Assembly: GCF_001425605.1 (NCBI RefSeq)
Contig: NZ_LMRG01000026.1
Coordinates: 248,001 to 312,000, forward strand
Direction: 5' to 3'
Length of the DNA stretch: 64,000 bases
Origin: Rhizobium sp. Leaf453
Lineage (GTDB): Bacteria; Pseudomonadota; Alphaproteobacteria; Rhizobiales; Rhizobiaceae
Position 1 is the stretch's first letter. Each line of letters opens with the position of its first letter. The translations under genes were made by a program, and so were the position numbers. The notes beneath the pieces are model-generated. The model saw only the letters and a list, made by a program, of their open reading frames with translations, was not told the DNA's origin and made no database searches. Shown here in pieces: positions 9,962 to 19,491 of this stretch.

Positions 9962-10732
9962 TCAGGCTTCGGCAGCGACTTCTTCGAGAGCCGGCTCGAG
10001 CGGCAGGTCGGAAGCGGCGCCGAGGTCACGACCCGACGAGCTCTGCTGACGGGCGATGCCGTCAAGTGCTGCACGCGAGATCAGATCGCAATACAGTGAG
10101 ATCGCACGCGAAGCGTCGTCGTTGCCGGGGATCGGGAAGTCGATCTGGTCCGGATCGCAGTTGCTATCGATGATGGCGACAACCGGGATGCCAAGACGCT
10201 TGGCCTCTTCGATCGCGATCGATTCCTTGTTGGTGTCGATGATGAACATCAGGTCCGGAACGCCGCCCATGTCGCGGATGCCGCCGAGAGCGCGGTTCAG
10301 CTTTTCGCGTTCGCGCTCAAGGTTCAGACGCTCCTTCTTCGAATAGCCCGAAGCTTCCGAAGCCAGAATCTCGTCGAGCTTGCGCAGGCGCTGGATCGAG
10401 TTCGAAATCGTCTTCCAGTTGGTCATCATGCCGCCGAGCCAGCGGGCGTTGACGTAGTACTGGGCCGAACGCTTGGCAGCATCAGCGATGATTTCCGATG
10501 CTTGGCGCTTGGTGCCGACGAACAGAACACGACCGCCCTTGGCGACAGTGTCGCTGACGGTCTGCAGCGCGCGAGACAGAAGCGGAACGGTCTGAGCGAG
10601 ATCGATGATGTGTACGTTCGAACGATCGCCGAAGATGTACGGCTTCATTTTCGGGTTCCAGCGATGAGTCTGGTGACCGAAGTGAACACCAGCTTCCAGA
10701 AGCTGGCGCATGCTGAAATCAGGCAATGCCAT
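9962..10732 (-). CDS. rpsB: 30S ribosomal protein S2
   Basis: S2 of the small ribosomal subunit, 256 residues when started at the ATG at 10732 ([21 protein letters not shown]). This start is preceded by GGAGAAAAAGGC; an upstream in-frame start at 10771 adds 13 residues that do not look like S2. Motifs: [40 protein letters not shown], and [12 protein letters not shown]. It starts the rpsB-tsf-pyrH-frr run after a leader of about 190 bases. Confidence 0.97.
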   Translation of the reverse strand: MALPDFSMRQLLEAGVHFGHQTHRWNPKMKPYIFGDRSNVHIIDLAQTVPLLSRALQTVSDTVAKGGRVLFVGTKRQASEIIADAAKRSAQYYVNARWLGGMMTNWKTISNSIQRLRKLDEILASEASGYSKKERLNLEREREKLNRALGGIRDMGGVPDLMFIIDTNKESIAIEEAKRLGIPVVAIIDSNCDPDQIDFPIPGNDDASRAISLYCDLISRAALDGIARQQSSSGRDLGAASDLPLEPALEEVAAEA

Positions 10733-10857
10733 GCCTTTTTCTCCTTTTCCGGTTGAACCTCCGCAAGGCAAACAGCACCCTCTTCAGAAGATGCCACCGG
10801 GTGGAATTGCCCGGATTTCTCCCGGACGATCCCAAACCTTACGTGTGGAATGCGGTG

Positions 10858-10886
10858 CCCATACCCGCTGTCGCCCGATAAATCAA
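10858..10886 (-). promoter_or_regulatory. Possible rpsB promoter
   Basis: On the minus strand a TTGATT (complement of 10881-10886) is 17 bases from TATGGG (complement of 10858-10863), about 125 bases before the rpsB start. The -10 box is poor, so this is only a candidate. Confidence 0.25.
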
Positions 10887-10926
10887 GGGCGATGGCGCAA
10901 AATACTGCCGGGCAGACAGATGATGG

Positions 10927-11763
10927 CTACTTGCAGTCGCCTTCCTTGAACATTTCAAGGTTGGCAAGCTTGCCACTCAGGACGAAATCGCCGTAATCCA
11001 TCGTCAGGTCACGGGTGATGCCGTTTTCATAGAGCTTGAACTCCATGCGGTAGATCGGCAGAGCGTCCCCTGACGCATCGTCGTTGAAATAGGAAATGGT
11101 CACCGGCCAATAGGGCTTGGCCGCCATCGCGCCGGCCTTGCCGGCATCGCCCGTCTCGACGTCGCTTGGAGCCGGCTCCTGGAGCTTGCCCACCATCGTC
11201 GTCGTGATCAGCGTCTTGTCGCCCGAATCGGATCCGTCGAAGATGCGGGACTCAAACAGTCTTTCGCCCTTCTTGGCGTGATCGATGACCTCGAGCATAT
11301 GCTCTGTCGGAAACAGGCTCTGGGCGAGATCGACTTCGCGCTTGTCCGGCGATGTCAGGTCTACCTTCACGCCTTCCTCAGCTTCATGGGCAGAGCCACG
11401 CACCTCCTTGTCGAGCTTCTCGTCGGTGAAGGAGCGGGTCAGGAAGCGGAAATTGCCGTTCTTCAAGTCTTCGTAGGTCGTCGTCTGCTGATCCGTCAGC
11501 TTGATCTCTTCCCCGGTATCGACCTTGGTGACAAAGCGGAAACTGACGGTATAGCCTTCGCAGGCAGAACCGTTGAACTCATAGACCATGCGGCCATACA
11601 TGCCCGAAATGCCGGAGCGTTCGGAGGCGTCTTTCAGTTCCAGGTCATAGACGGCGCGATGCGGCACAAGAATATTGGCCGAAGCAGCGGAAACGCCGCC
11701 GGCTGTCATGCCCGAAAAACAGACCCATGTCAGAACGACAGAGGCAAAGCCTGAACGAAACAT
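10927..11763 (-). CDS. EipB-like periplasmic cell-envelope integrity protein (DUF1849)
   Basis: 278 residues from the ATG at 11763, which has a strong AGGAGG ribosome-binding site. A signal peptide (MFRSGFASVVLTWVCFSG, cleavage near VSA-ASA) is followed by the family-typical start LVPHRAVYDLEL. Two Cys (one in GSACEGY, one three residues from the end in GDCK) could form a disulfide. DUF1849 proteins include Brucella EipB, a periplasmic beta-spiral protein needed for envelope integrity. The family call rests on my recognition of PHRAVYDLEL and length. It is the last gene upstream of rpsB on this strand and is divergent from the ridA-like gene. Confidence 0.8.
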   Translation of the reverse strand: MFRSGFASVVLTWVCFSGMTAGGVSAASANILVPHRAVYDLELKDASERSGISGMYGRMVYEFNGSACEGYTVSFRFVTKVDTGEEIKLTDQQTTTYEDLKNGNFRFLTRSFTDEKLDKEVRGSAHEAEEGVKVDLTSPDKREVDLAQSLFPTEHMLEVIDHAKKGERLFESRIFDGSDSGDKTLITTTMVGKLQEPAPSDVETGDAGKAGAMAAKPYWPVTISYFNDDASGDALPIYRMEFKLYENGITRDLTMDYGDFVLSGKLANLEMFKEGDCK

Positions 11764-11918
11764 CCGTTTCCTCCTGTTGGACTCGCCACCGATGCTATAA
11801 GAACACATCCGGCAAAAGCGAGGCATGAATGACCACGAAAGCGTATTTCACGACTTCATGAATCACGGCTTTGCATGCAGCATTTGATGGCAAAACACAA
11901 CAATCACCGGAGTTATCC

Positions 11919-12386
11919 ATGTCCGCAGAAATAGAAGCACGCATCAAGGAACTGGGAATCACTCTTCCCCAGGCCGCTGCTCCAGCCGCCAACTATGTTC
12001 CCTTCGTCATCAGCGGATCGCATCTCTACATTTCCGGCCAGTTGCCCATGGAAGACGGCAAGATCGCAGTGACCGGCCATCTCGGGGACGATGTCGATGT
12101 CGCCACCGGCCAGCGCGCCGCTGAACTCTGCGCCATCAACATCCTCGCCCAGGCTAAGGCAGCGCTGGGCGGCGATCTTTCGCGCATCCGCCGCATCGTC
12201 AAGCTTAACGGTTTCGTCGCTTCCAAGCCGACCTTCGTCGAGCAGCACCTGGTCATCAACGGTGCCTCGAACCTGATTGCCAAGGTACTGGGTGATGCCG
12301 GCATTCACGCGCGCGCTGCTGTCGGCATGGCCGCCCTGCCCCTGAATGCCGCCGTCGAGATCGACGCCGTCATCGAAATCGCTTGA
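11919..12386 (+). CDS. RidA family protein (YjgF/YER057c/UK114-like)
   Basis: 155 residues from the ATG at 11919 (ACCGGAG ribosome-binding site); the 16 codons before it do not resemble the family. RidA proteins are trimeric and hydrolyse reactive enamine/imine intermediates released by PLP enzymes. Sequence such as HLYISGQLP, GQRAAELCAINILAQAKAALGGDL and ARAAVGMAALPLNAAVEIDAV fits the larger RidA subgroup (about 150 residues). The canonical deaminase Arg of RidA sits in a different context here (HARAAVGMAAL), so the exact substrate is unclear. The next gene starts within 15 bases. Confidence 0.85.
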   Translation: MSAEIEARIKELGITLPQAAAPAANYVPFVISGSHLYISGQLPMEDGKIAVTGHLGDDVDVATGQRAAELCAINILAQAKAALGGDLSRIRRIVKLNGFVASKPTFVEQHLVINGASNLIAKVLGDAGIHARAAVGMAALPLNAAVEIDAVIEIA

Positions 12387-12400
12387 TCGGATTACAGACG

Positions 12401-13126
12401 ATGACAGACCTGTCCTGGCTGACGGCCCAGCCCATTGCCCATCGCGGCTATCACGATCTCAACAAAACGATATGGGAAAATACGCTCTCGGCTTTCGCCC
12501 GCGCCGTCGAAAACGGCTTCGCGATCGAATGCGACCTGCAATACACCGCCGATAGTGTCCCCGTGGTCTTCCACGATGATGACATGCAGCGCCTGTGCGG
12601 CATCAAGGGCGATGTCCGCGCCAAGACCGCCGGCGAACTCGGCCTGATCGCCATCGGCGGCACCGCCGACAAGATCCCGACGCTAGGACAGCTTCTCCGG
12701 CTGGTGAAAGGCCGGGTCCCGATCGTGCTGGAACTGAAGGGCCGGCGGGGCGATGACGAAGGCTTCGCCGCCGCCGCGCTCGAAACGCTCGAAAGCTATG
12801 ATGGCCCGATCGCGCTGATGAGCTTCGACCATTGGCTGCTCAAGGATCTGAAGGAACTCAGCGCCCCCTTCCCGGTCGGACTGACGGCCGGAGGGATCAA
12901 CGAGGCCGAATTCGCCGTTCACGAAGAAGCGATGCAGCTTGGCCTTGATTTCATTTCCTATTTCTATCGCGATCTGCCAAATTCCTTCATCACCAAGCAG
13001 CAGTCGCTCGGACGCGCCATCATTACCTGGACGGTCCGTGATCAGGAGGCTGTCGAGCACACGTTCAAATATGCGGATCAGATGACATTCGAGGGTTTCG
13101 ACCCCAAGGAAAGGCTCATCGCTTAG
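12401..13126 (+). CDS. Glycerophosphodiester phosphodiesterase family protein (UgpQ-like)
   Basis: A GDPD-family TIM-barrel enzyme of 241 residues that would cleave glycerophosphodiesters to glycerol-3-phosphate and an alcohol. The catalytic motifs are visible: IAHRGYHDLN (His-Arg near residue 15), ENTLSAFARA, ECDLQYTADSVPVVFHDD, and LELKGR. No signal peptide, so cytoplasmic. The ATG at 12401 gives the best N-terminus; a TTG at 12383 overlapping the ridA stop is possible. It is followed within three bases by the DUF482 gene, so the small genes here form an operon. Confidence 0.87.
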   Translation: MTDLSWLTAQPIAHRGYHDLNKTIWENTLSAFARAVENGFAIECDLQYTADSVPVVFHDDDMQRLCGIKGDVRAKTAGELGLIAIGGTADKIPTLGQLLRLVKGRVPIVLELKGRRGDDEGFAAAALETLESYDGPIALMSFDHWLLKDLKELSAPFPVGLTAGGINEAEFAVHEEAMQLGLDFISYFYRDLPNSFITKQQSLGRAIITWTVRDQEAVEHTFKYADQMTFEGFDPKERLIA

Positions 13127-13129
13127 AGC

Positions 13130-14323
13130 ATGACAGGCGAAGTCAAAATCCGCGTCGAGACATCCTTCCGGGATATTTCGAAGGAAAGCTGGGATGGGCT
13201 GTCGGGTGCCTCGAAGGGACAGCCCGGCGGTCTCTATAATCCGTTCATCTCGTATGCCTATCTGTCAGCACTGGAGGAATCCGGCTCTGCCACGGCCGAG
13301 ACCGGCTGGCTTGGCCAGCACCTGCTGATGGAAGACGACAAGGGCGGCCTAGCCGGCGGCCTGATTTCCTACCTGAAGAACCACAGCCAGGGCGAATATG
13401 TCTTCGACCACGGATGGGCCGACGCGCTGGAACGGGCCGGCGGGCGCTATTATCCGAAACTGCAGTCCTCCGTCCCCTTCACACCGGCGACCGGGCCGAG
13501 ACTGCTGGCAGCCATCGGCGCGGATACATCCGTGGTCCGCGACTCCCTCGCCGCCGGCCTTCAGGAACTGGCGCGGCGCCACAACGTGTCCTCCGCCCAT
13601 GTAACCTTTGTTCCGGAACAGGAAATTCCCACATTCGAACGTGCGGGCTTCTTGCACAGGACCGATCAGCAGTTCCATTTCCTCAATGACGGCTACGCCT
13701 CTCACAACGATTTTCTGGAAACGCTGGCGTCGCGCAAGCGCAAGGCCTTGAAGAAGGAACGGCGGGCGGCGCTGGAAAACCATATCAGCATCGACTGGCT
13801 GACCGGCAAGGATCTGACGGAAAGCATCTGGGACCAGTTCTTCCGCTTCTACATGGACACTGGAGGCCGCAAATGGGGCCGCCCCTATCTGACCCGCAAA
13901 TTCTATTCGCTGATCGCACAGAGCATGCCGGACGACATCTTGCTTGTCATGGCGAAGCGCAACGGCAAGTATATCGCCGGTGCGATCAATTTCATCGGCA
14001 GCGATGCGCTCTATGGGCGTCACTGGGGCGCGATCGAGGATCATCCCTTCCTGCATTTCGAAGTCTGCTATCATCAGGCGATCGATTTTGCGATTTCGAA
14101 GGGATTGAACCGCGTCGAGGCTGGCGCGCAGGGGGAACACAAACTCGCCCGCGGCTATCTGCCGACGACCACCCATTCCGCTCATTTCATCGCGCATCCG
14201 GGCCTGCGGCGTGCGGTGGCCGATTACCTCGAGCGGGAACGGCAGGATGTAGAGCAGATGGGTGACATTCTCACCGAACACAGTCCGTTTCGCAAAGGCG
14301 AACGGCAAGACATCGACGACTGA
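13130..14323 (+). CDS. GNAT-fold N-acyltransferase of the DUF482 (COG3146) family
   Basis: 397 residues. Members are annotated as GNAT or peptidoglycan-biosynthesis-like (FemAB-like) acyltransferases, with no firmly assigned substrate. Family-like segments are GLYNPFISYAYLSALEESGS near the start, YFPK-like RYYPKLQSSVPFTPATG, SRKRKALKKERR, GRKWGRPYLTRKFY, GRHWGA, HFEVCYHQAIDFAI and GAQGEHKLARGYLP. No signal peptide or membrane segment. It begins three bases after the GDPD stop. The substrate cannot be told from the sequence. Confidence 0.8.
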   Translation: MTGEVKIRVETSFRDISKESWDGLSGASKGQPGGLYNPFISYAYLSALEESGSATAETGWLGQHLLMEDDKGGLAGGLISYLKNHSQGEYVFDHGWADALERAGGRYYPKLQSSVPFTPATGPRLLAAIGADTSVVRDSLAAGLQELARRHNVSSAHVTFVPEQEIPTFERAGFLHRTDQQFHFLNDGYASHNDFLETLASRKRKALKKERRAALENHISIDWLTGKDLTESIWDQFFRFYMDTGGRKWGRPYLTRKFYSLIAQSMPDDILLVMAKRNGKYIAGAINFIGSDALYGRHWGAIEDHPFLHFEVCYHQAIDFAISKGLNRVEAGAQGEHKLARGYLPTTTHSAHFIAHPGLRRAVADYLERERQDVEQMGDILTEHSPFRKGERQDIDD

Positions 14324-14354
14324 ATTCCAGGATTATTGCAGAGGAGACACGCGG

Positions 14355-14780
14355 ATGACCGGCGGCGCCTATGACACCAACAATATTTTCGGAAAGATCC
14401 TGCGCGGCGAGATTCCCGCCCACAAGGTTTTCGAGGATGACAACACGCTCGCCTTCATGGACGTGATGCCCCAGTCGGAAGGCCATGTCCTGGTCATCCC
14501 CAAGGCACCGTCGCGCAACATCCTCGACGCCGACCCGGCGACCTTGTCACCGCTCATTGCTGTAGTGCAGAAGATCGCTGTTGCCGCACAGGAAGCGTTC
14601 GACGCCGATGGAATCACCATCATGCAGTTCAACGAAGCGCCGGCCGGACAATCGGTCTTTCACCTGCATTTCCACGTCATCCCGCGCTACGAGGGTGCAG
14701 CGCTCAAGCCGCATTCCGGCAAGATGGAAGACGGCGGCGTGCTGGCGGCCAATGCAGCGAAAATCCGGGACGCGCTCTGA
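14355..14780 (+). CDS. HIT family nucleotide-binding protein
   Basis: A 141-residue histidine-triad protein. The active-site triad HLHFHVI is near residue 95, after FNEAPAGQSVFHL, and the N-terminal segment NNIFGKILRGEIPAHKVFEDD is typical of the Hint/HinT branch, which hydrolyses phosphoramidate bonds of purine nucleotides. The start at 14355 is preceded by GAGGAGACACGCGG. It closes the four-gene plus-strand group and is convergent with the PAP2 gene nine bases away. Confidence 0.92.
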   Translation: MTGGAYDTNNIFGKILRGEIPAHKVFEDDNTLAFMDVMPQSEGHVLVIPKAPSRNILDADPATLSPLIAVVQKIAVAAQEAFDADGITIMQFNEAPAGQSVFHLHFHVIPRYEGAALKPHSGKMEDGGVLAANAAKIRDAL

Positions 14781-14789
14781 CGAAAGCGC

Positions 14790-15719
14790 TCAAACAGCCT
14801 GCGGTTCACCGATCTTTTGATAGGCACTGTTCAACCTGCGCATTGTCACGCCTGACAGCGCGTAGGCTATCATGAACACGCCGACGCCTCCGATCATGTC
14901 AATCAGATGATGCCCTCCTTGGACGAGGATGGCCAACGCCATGAAGGCATTGAGGCAGAAAATTACCGGCATCAAAACGCGATGGCGTGGAACAAAACAG
15001 ACGGACATGCATGCCATGACCGTATGGAACGACGGAAAGCCGATCAAACCAAGAACGTTCTTGGGAGAGAGGTAATCCACACCATCGCGGCTTAGGGCCA
15101 GCAGTGCGTCACCATAGGCCGGGGTGACCGCGATCGGAAATGCATCCAGAACCGACTGCGGTAGATCGTGGAAGCTTTTGGCCCCGAAATTGGGAAACAG
15201 CGCCCAGATCACAATCGCCATAAGGGCACCAATGACCCCAGTCAGCAGAAAGCGGTGCAATTGCTGCGCCTGCCCCATGAAGCCCAGCACCAGAATGATG
15301 ACCAAGAGCTGCGGAAGAGACGTGAAATATACCTGGTACAGAACCGTCCCGAACCAAGGATAGTGCGATACCCAGATCAATAATGTGGGCCAATGATATC
15401 CCATGGCGTCATCGATCTGCATCAGAAAATCATCGATCGGCGCAAAGGTATTGGGAAGGAACATGTAGTTGAATATCGAGCCAAAAATGGTGAACAGCAC
15501 AAACAATCCGGCTGCGACCAGAGCGAGTGCCAAGCGGCGTTCATTCCGAACGACGCGATAATATTGGCCCGTCGCAACCAGAAACAGTCCGACCGCAACG
15601 ATGCCGGCATAGCCGGCAGCATCAACCCCTATATTCTTTGAATAGAGCAGCACGGCATCCAATACAGCCAGCGCCAAAAGAATCCTGACGACGAACCACT
15701 CTCCAGGCAAAAAGCGCAT
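14790..15719 (-). CDS. PAP2-superfamily integral membrane phosphatase
   Basis: 309 residues with about seven to eight hydrophobic segments. Conserved PAP2 features appear late in the protein: GFPSFHTVMACM (catalytic His of motif 2) and QGGHHLIDMIGG (motif 3 HxxxD). The layout resembles the AUR1/inositol-phosphorylceramide-synthase-like PAP2 group rather than the small PgpB type. Likely role: lipid phosphate or phospholipid headgroup handling in the membrane; the substrate is not evident. I start at the ATG at 15719, which has an AAGGAG ribosome-binding site. No operon partner. Confidence 0.8.
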   Translation of the reverse strand: MRFLPGEWFVVRILLALAVLDAVLLYSKNIGVDAAGYAGIVAVGLFLVATGQYYRVVRNERRLALALVAAGLFVLFTIFGSIFNYMFLPNTFAPIDDFLMQIDDAMGYHWPTLLIWVSHYPWFGTVLYQVYFTSLPQLLVIILVLGFMGQAQQLHRFLLTGVIGALMAIVIWALFPNFGAKSFHDLPQSVLDAFPIAVTPAYGDALLALSRDGVDYLSPKNVLGLIGFPSFHTVMACMSVCFVPRHRVLMPVIFCLNAFMALAILVQGGHHLIDMIGGVGVFMIAYALSGVTMRRLNSAYQKIGEPQAV

Positions 15720-15802
15720 GTGCTGCTCCTTCGAAATCAGGCAACACATACTCCATGGCGTTTAAGATTCGCCTAAGCGCAGTTGTATTCTCCGAGCGTT
15801 TC

Positions 15803-16147
15803 TTAAAATCCCAATGCCCATAGGCCAATCGCCAGCACGGCGATTGCCGTGGCAATACCGATCGCCGGCTTTCGGCCACCGATGAAGAAGGCAAGCGCCC
15901 CGAGACCGACCGCGCCCAGCCGCAACCAGAGCGGCGAATGTTCCAGAACGCCCGTCGGATACAGGATCAGCTTGGCGATGACAGCGGCAACCAGGGCCGT
16001 CGCGACCGCCCTCACCCAGTTCAGCGCCTCGGAATCTTCACGCAACCGATTGCCGGCCAAGACACCGAGCCAGCGCCAGAGGTCGGTGGCAAGCCAGCCG
16101 GCGATTGCGATGAAGACATAAGCCCACCAGCCTTCCAGCACAGTCAT
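15803..16147 (-). CDS. azlD: AzlD-family branched-chain amino-acid export subunit
   Basis: 114 residues with four hydrophobic segments, starting at the ATG at 16147 (MTVLEGWWAYVF). It has the small-subunit features of AzlD/BrnE: WLATDLWRWLG, NWVRAVATALVAAVIAKLIL, and a hydrophobic C-terminus. It overlaps the upstream azlC by four bases (ATGA), as is usual for this two-component exporter. A longer open frame in the same phase upstream is read-through of azlC antisense phase and has no start support. Confidence 0.85.
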   Translation of the reverse strand: MTVLEGWWAYVFIAIAGWLATDLWRWLGVLAGNRLREDSEALNWVRAVATALVAAVIAKLILYPTGVLEHSPLWLRLGAVGLGALAFFIGGRKPAIGIATAIAVLAIGLWALGF

Positions 16148-16881
16148 GGCCGGACCTCCCTGCGGCCACGCCATTCGCGCTCCGCAAGCCAGGCAAGCGT
16201 TCCACCGACAAGGCCTGCGAGGAGAATATCGAACTCCGGGGCAATCCAGAAGAAGACCGGCCCTGCAACCAGCCCGATGACCAGCGCCACGTAGATGACC
16301 GGATGGCGCGCGGAACTCCAGATCGACGCCAGGAAATAGACCGGTGTCAGGAAGAACAGGCAGCCGGAAACCAGCGGTGGAAACTCGGCGACGAACTGGT
16401 AGACAACGGCCACCAGCAGCATATTGGCCAGAACCAGCGTGATGCCGAAGCCGGCGAAAAACGCGATCCGATGCTCCCTCGGCACCGTTTGCACCCGCTC
16501 CATGGCAAAGACCCAAGCGGTGATCGCGACGAAATGCGACAGGAACAGCAGCAGCCAGGTTGGCGTCTTCTGCGTACGGATCTCCGGAACGAGCGCTGCC
16601 ACCATCGGCATCAGACGGATGGAGGAAAGAGTGACGGCGATAAAGGCCGTCAGCACATTGGCGCCGCCGAGGATCGAACTAACGAGGATGACCTTGGCGG
16701 GCAGCGCCCAGACCACGCCGGTCATGAACACCACCTGTTCGACGGGAAAGCCCGCCTGGGCCGTGAAGGCGCAGAAGCCGACGAAGGACAGCATCAGGAT
16801 CATGGCCGGCAGGCTGAAAATGCCCCTCATGCCGACAAGGAACCAGTCCCGCCCCGAGCCGCTCGTCGCACCCTCGTCCAT
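16144..16881 (-). CDS. azlC: AzlC-family branched-chain amino-acid permease subunit
   Basis: About 245 residues with seven to eight membrane segments; large subunit of the AzlCD/BrnFE family, which exports branched-chain amino acids or analogues. Typical sequence: GFCAFTAQAGFPVEQVVFMTGVVWALPAKVIL and LSSIRLMPMVAAL. The ATG at 16881 is preferred to the GTG one codon earlier. The four-base overlap with azlD supports coupled translation. The clpA terminator lies directly upstream, so the azlCD promoter must be in the short gap. Confidence 0.87.
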   Translation of the reverse strand: MDEGATSGSGRDWFLVGMRGIFSLPAMILMLSFVGFCAFTAQAGFPVEQVVFMTGVVWALPAKVILVSSILGGANVLTAFIAVTLSSIRLMPMVAALVPEIRTQKTPTWLLLFLSHFVAITAWVFAMERVQTVPREHRIAFFAGFGITLVLANMLLVAVVYQFVAEFPPLVSGCLFFLTPVYFLASIWSSARHPVIYVALVIGLVAGPVFFWIAPEFDILLAGLVGGTLAWLAEREWRGRREVRP

Positions 16882-16904
16882 CACACCGTCCGCTGCTTCA
16901 TGTC

Positions 16905-16942
16905 ATAAAAAAACAGTGCCGGGCCATTCCGCCCGGCACTGT
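16905..16942 (-). terminator. Rho-independent terminator of clpA
   Basis: A perfect 12-base stem, acagtgccgggc (16913-16924) and gcccggcactgt (16931-16942), with a 6-base loop. On the minus strand it is followed by a run of seven T. It lies 18 bases after the clpA stop. Confidence 0.92.
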
Positions 16943-16959
16943 CTCTGATCTGCACGTCT

Positions 16960-19482
16960 CTACTTCTTGCGCGGCACCTTTGGCACCGTGCTGCCCTTGC
17001 GGGGCGGTTCGGCCGCCTTCGCGACCGGCTCTTCGGTCACGGCGGCGGCCTTTGAAGCCTTCTTCGGCTTCGCCCGGCCCTCCGGCTCCGCACCGACGGT
17101 TTCCAGGTCCTTCGGCTTTACAGCCTTGGACGCCTTCTTCACCGGCGCGACGACCTCGGCCTTCGGCTTGATCTTGGCCGTTTCCGGAACGTAGTCGAGG
17201 AACAGGCCCTTTCCACCATCCGGCTTATCGCCGACCGTCACCTTGACGACGCCACCCTTCTTCAGCTTGCCGAAGAGGATTTCGTCGGCAAGCGGCTTCT
17301 TGATGTTTTCCTGGATGACGCGTGCCAGCGGCCGCGCACCCATCTTTTCATCGTAACCCTTGTCGGCCAGCCAGGCGATGGCTTCCGGCTGCAGGTCGAA
17401 GGTCACATTGCGCTCGGCAAGCTGCGTTTCCAACTGCATGACGAACTTCTGCACGACCTGATGGATCACCGGCGTCGGCAGCGAGGCAAACGGGATGACT
17501 GCATCCAGACGGTTGCGGAATTCCGGCGTGAACAGACGGTTCAGTGCCTCGACATCCTCGCCTTCGCGCTTGGACGAACCGAAGCCGAACGCAGCCTTGG
17601 CCATTTCCGAAGCGCCCGCATTGGTCGTCATGATCAGGATGACGTTGCGGAAGTCGATCTTCTTGCCGTTGTGATCCGTCAGCGAGCCATGATCCATGAC
17701 CTGCAGCAGGATGTTGAACAGGTCCGGATGCGCCTTCTCGATTTCGTCGAGCAGCAGCACGCAATGCGGATGCTGATCGACACCATCGGTCAGGAGACCA
17801 CCCTGGTCGAAACCGACATAGCCGGGAGGTGCGCCAAGCAGCCGCGAGACCGTGTGGCGTTCCATATATTCCGACATGTCGAAGCGCAGTAGTTCGACGC
17901 CGAGAGACGATGCCAACTGCTTGGCAACTTCGGTCTTGCCGACGCCGGTCGGGCCAGAGAAGACATAGGAGCCGATCGGCTTGTTCGGTTCGCGCAGGCC
18001 GGCACGCGCCAGCTTGATCGCTGAGGACAAAGCCTCAATCGCCAGATCCTGACCGTAGACGACCGACCGCAGTTCCTTTTCCAGGTTGGCGAGAACGGTC
18101 TCGTCGTCCTTGGACACGGTCTTCGGCGGAATCCGGGCCATCGTCGCGATCGTCGCTTCGATCTCTTTCTCGGTGATCAGCTTGCGGCGCTTGCCGACGG
18201 GCAGCAACATCTGGGCCGCACCGGTTTCGTCGATCACGTCGATCGCCTTGTCCGGCAGCTTGCGGTCGTTGATGTAGCGCGCCGAAAGCTCGACAGCCGA
18301 CTTGATCGCCTCGTTCGAGTATTTCAGCTTGTGATAGTCCTCGAAGTAGGGCTTCAGCCCCTTCATGATCTCGATGGCGTCATCGATGGTCGGTTCGCTG
18401 ACGTCGATCTTCTGGAACCGGCGCACGAGCGCGCGATCCTTCTCAAAGAACTGGCGATATTCCTTGTAGGTGGTCGAACCGATGCAACGGATCGAACCGG
18501 ACGACAGCGCCGGCTTCAACAGGTTGGACGCATCCATCGCGCCACCGGAGGTCGCACCAGCGCCGATCACCGTATGGATCTCGTCGATGAACAACACGGC
18601 GCCCGGGAACTCCTCGAGTTCCTTGACCACCTGCTTCAGGCGCTCTTCGAAGTCACCTCGATAGCGGGTGCCGGCGAGCAGCGTGCCCATGTCCAGCGAG
18701 AAGATGGTCGCATCCTGCAAGGCTTCCGGCACGCGCTTCTCGACGATGCGCTTTGCCAGACCTTCGGCGATCGCCGTCTTGCCCACGCCGGGGTCGCCCA
18801 CATAGAGCGGGTTGTTCTTCGAACGGCGGCACAGGATCTGGATGGTGCGGTTCACCTCGGCATGACGGCCGATCAGCGGATCGATCTTGCCGACCTTGGC
18901 CTTCTCGTTGAGGTTGACGCAATAGGCGGTCAGCGCGTCCTGCTGCTTCTTAGGACCGCCCTCCTCCTGCTCGCCGCGCGAGGCCTTCTGCTCGGATTCA
19001 GGCTCGTCGGCGCCACGTGGTGGACGCGCCTCCGATGCACCCGGCCGCTTGCCGATCCCGTGCGAGATGAAATTGACGGCGTCGTAACGCGTCATCTCCT
19101 GCTCCTGCAGGAAATAGGCCGCGTGGCTTTCGCGCTCGGCAAAGATCGCGACGAGCACGTTGGCGCCGGTCACTTCTTCGCGTCCGGATGACTGTACGTG
19201 GATAACCGCGCGCTGGATGACGCGCTGGAATCCGGCCGTCGGCTTTGAATCCTCGTCGTAACCCGTCACCAGGTTGCCGAGTTCGTTGTCGACGTAATCG
19301 GACACCGTCTTGCGCAGCGTATCGAGATTGACGTTGCACGCGCCCATGACGGCCGCCGCGTCGGCATCATCGATCAATGCCAGCAGCAGATGCTCCAGGG
19401 TCGCGTATTCATGATGGCGCTCATTGGCCAGCGTCAGGGCCTGGTGCAGGGCTTTTTCAAGACTTGTTGAAAATGTTGGCAC
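16960..19482 (-). CDS. clpA: ATP-dependent Clp protease ATP-binding subunit ClpA
   Basis: The AAA+ unfoldase of ClpAP, 840 residues. An N-terminal ClpS-binding repeat domain is followed by D1 with Walker A (GDPGVGKTAIAEG) and Walker B (LFIDEIHT), and D2 with Walker A (GPTGVGKTEVAKQ), Walker B (LLLDEIEKAH) and the C-terminal sensor region (EKMGARPLARVIQ). It is about 80 residues longer than E. coli ClpA because of a Lys/Ala/Pro-rich tail after about residue 775, containing repeats such as KKASKA. It lies nine bases after clpS, the conserved clpS-clpA pair, and has a strong terminator. Confidence 0.97.
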   Translation of the reverse strand: MPTFSTSLEKALHQALTLANERHHEYATLEHLLLALIDDADAAAVMGACNVNLDTLRKTVSDYVDNELGNLVTGYDEDSKPTAGFQRVIQRAVIHVQSSGREEVTGANVLVAIFAERESHAAYFLQEQEMTRYDAVNFISHGIGKRPGASEARPPRGADEPESEQKASRGEQEEGGPKKQQDALTAYCVNLNEKAKVGKIDPLIGRHAEVNRTIQILCRRSKNNPLYVGDPGVGKTAIAEGLAKRIVEKRVPEALQDATIFSLDMGTLLAGTRYRGDFEERLKQVVKELEEFPGAVLFIDEIHTVIGAGATSGGAMDASNLLKPALSSGSIRCIGSTTYKEYRQFFEKDRALVRRFQKIDVSEPTIDDAIEIMKGLKPYFEDYHKLKYSNEAIKSAVELSARYINDRKLPDKAIDVIDETGAAQMLLPVGKRRKLITEKEIEATIATMARIPPKTVSKDDETVLANLEKELRSVVYGQDLAIEALSSAIKLARAGLREPNKPIGSYVFSGPTGVGKTEVAKQLASSLGVELLRFDMSEYMERHTVSRLLGAPPGYVGFDQGGLLTDGVDQHPHCVLLLDEIEKAHPDLFNILLQVMDHGSLTDHNGKKIDFRNVILIMTTNAGASEMAKAAFGFGSSKREGEDVEALNRLFTPEFRNRLDAVIPFASLPTPVIHQVVQKFVMQLETQLAERNVTFDLQPEAIAWLADKGYDEKMGARPLARVIQENIKKPLADEILFGKLKKGGVVKVTVGDKPDGGKGLFLDYVPETAKIKPKAEVVAPVKKASKAVKPKDLETVGAEPEGRAKPKKASKAAAVTEEPVAKAAEPPRKGSTVPKVPRKK

Positions 19483-19491
19483 GTCAGTTCC

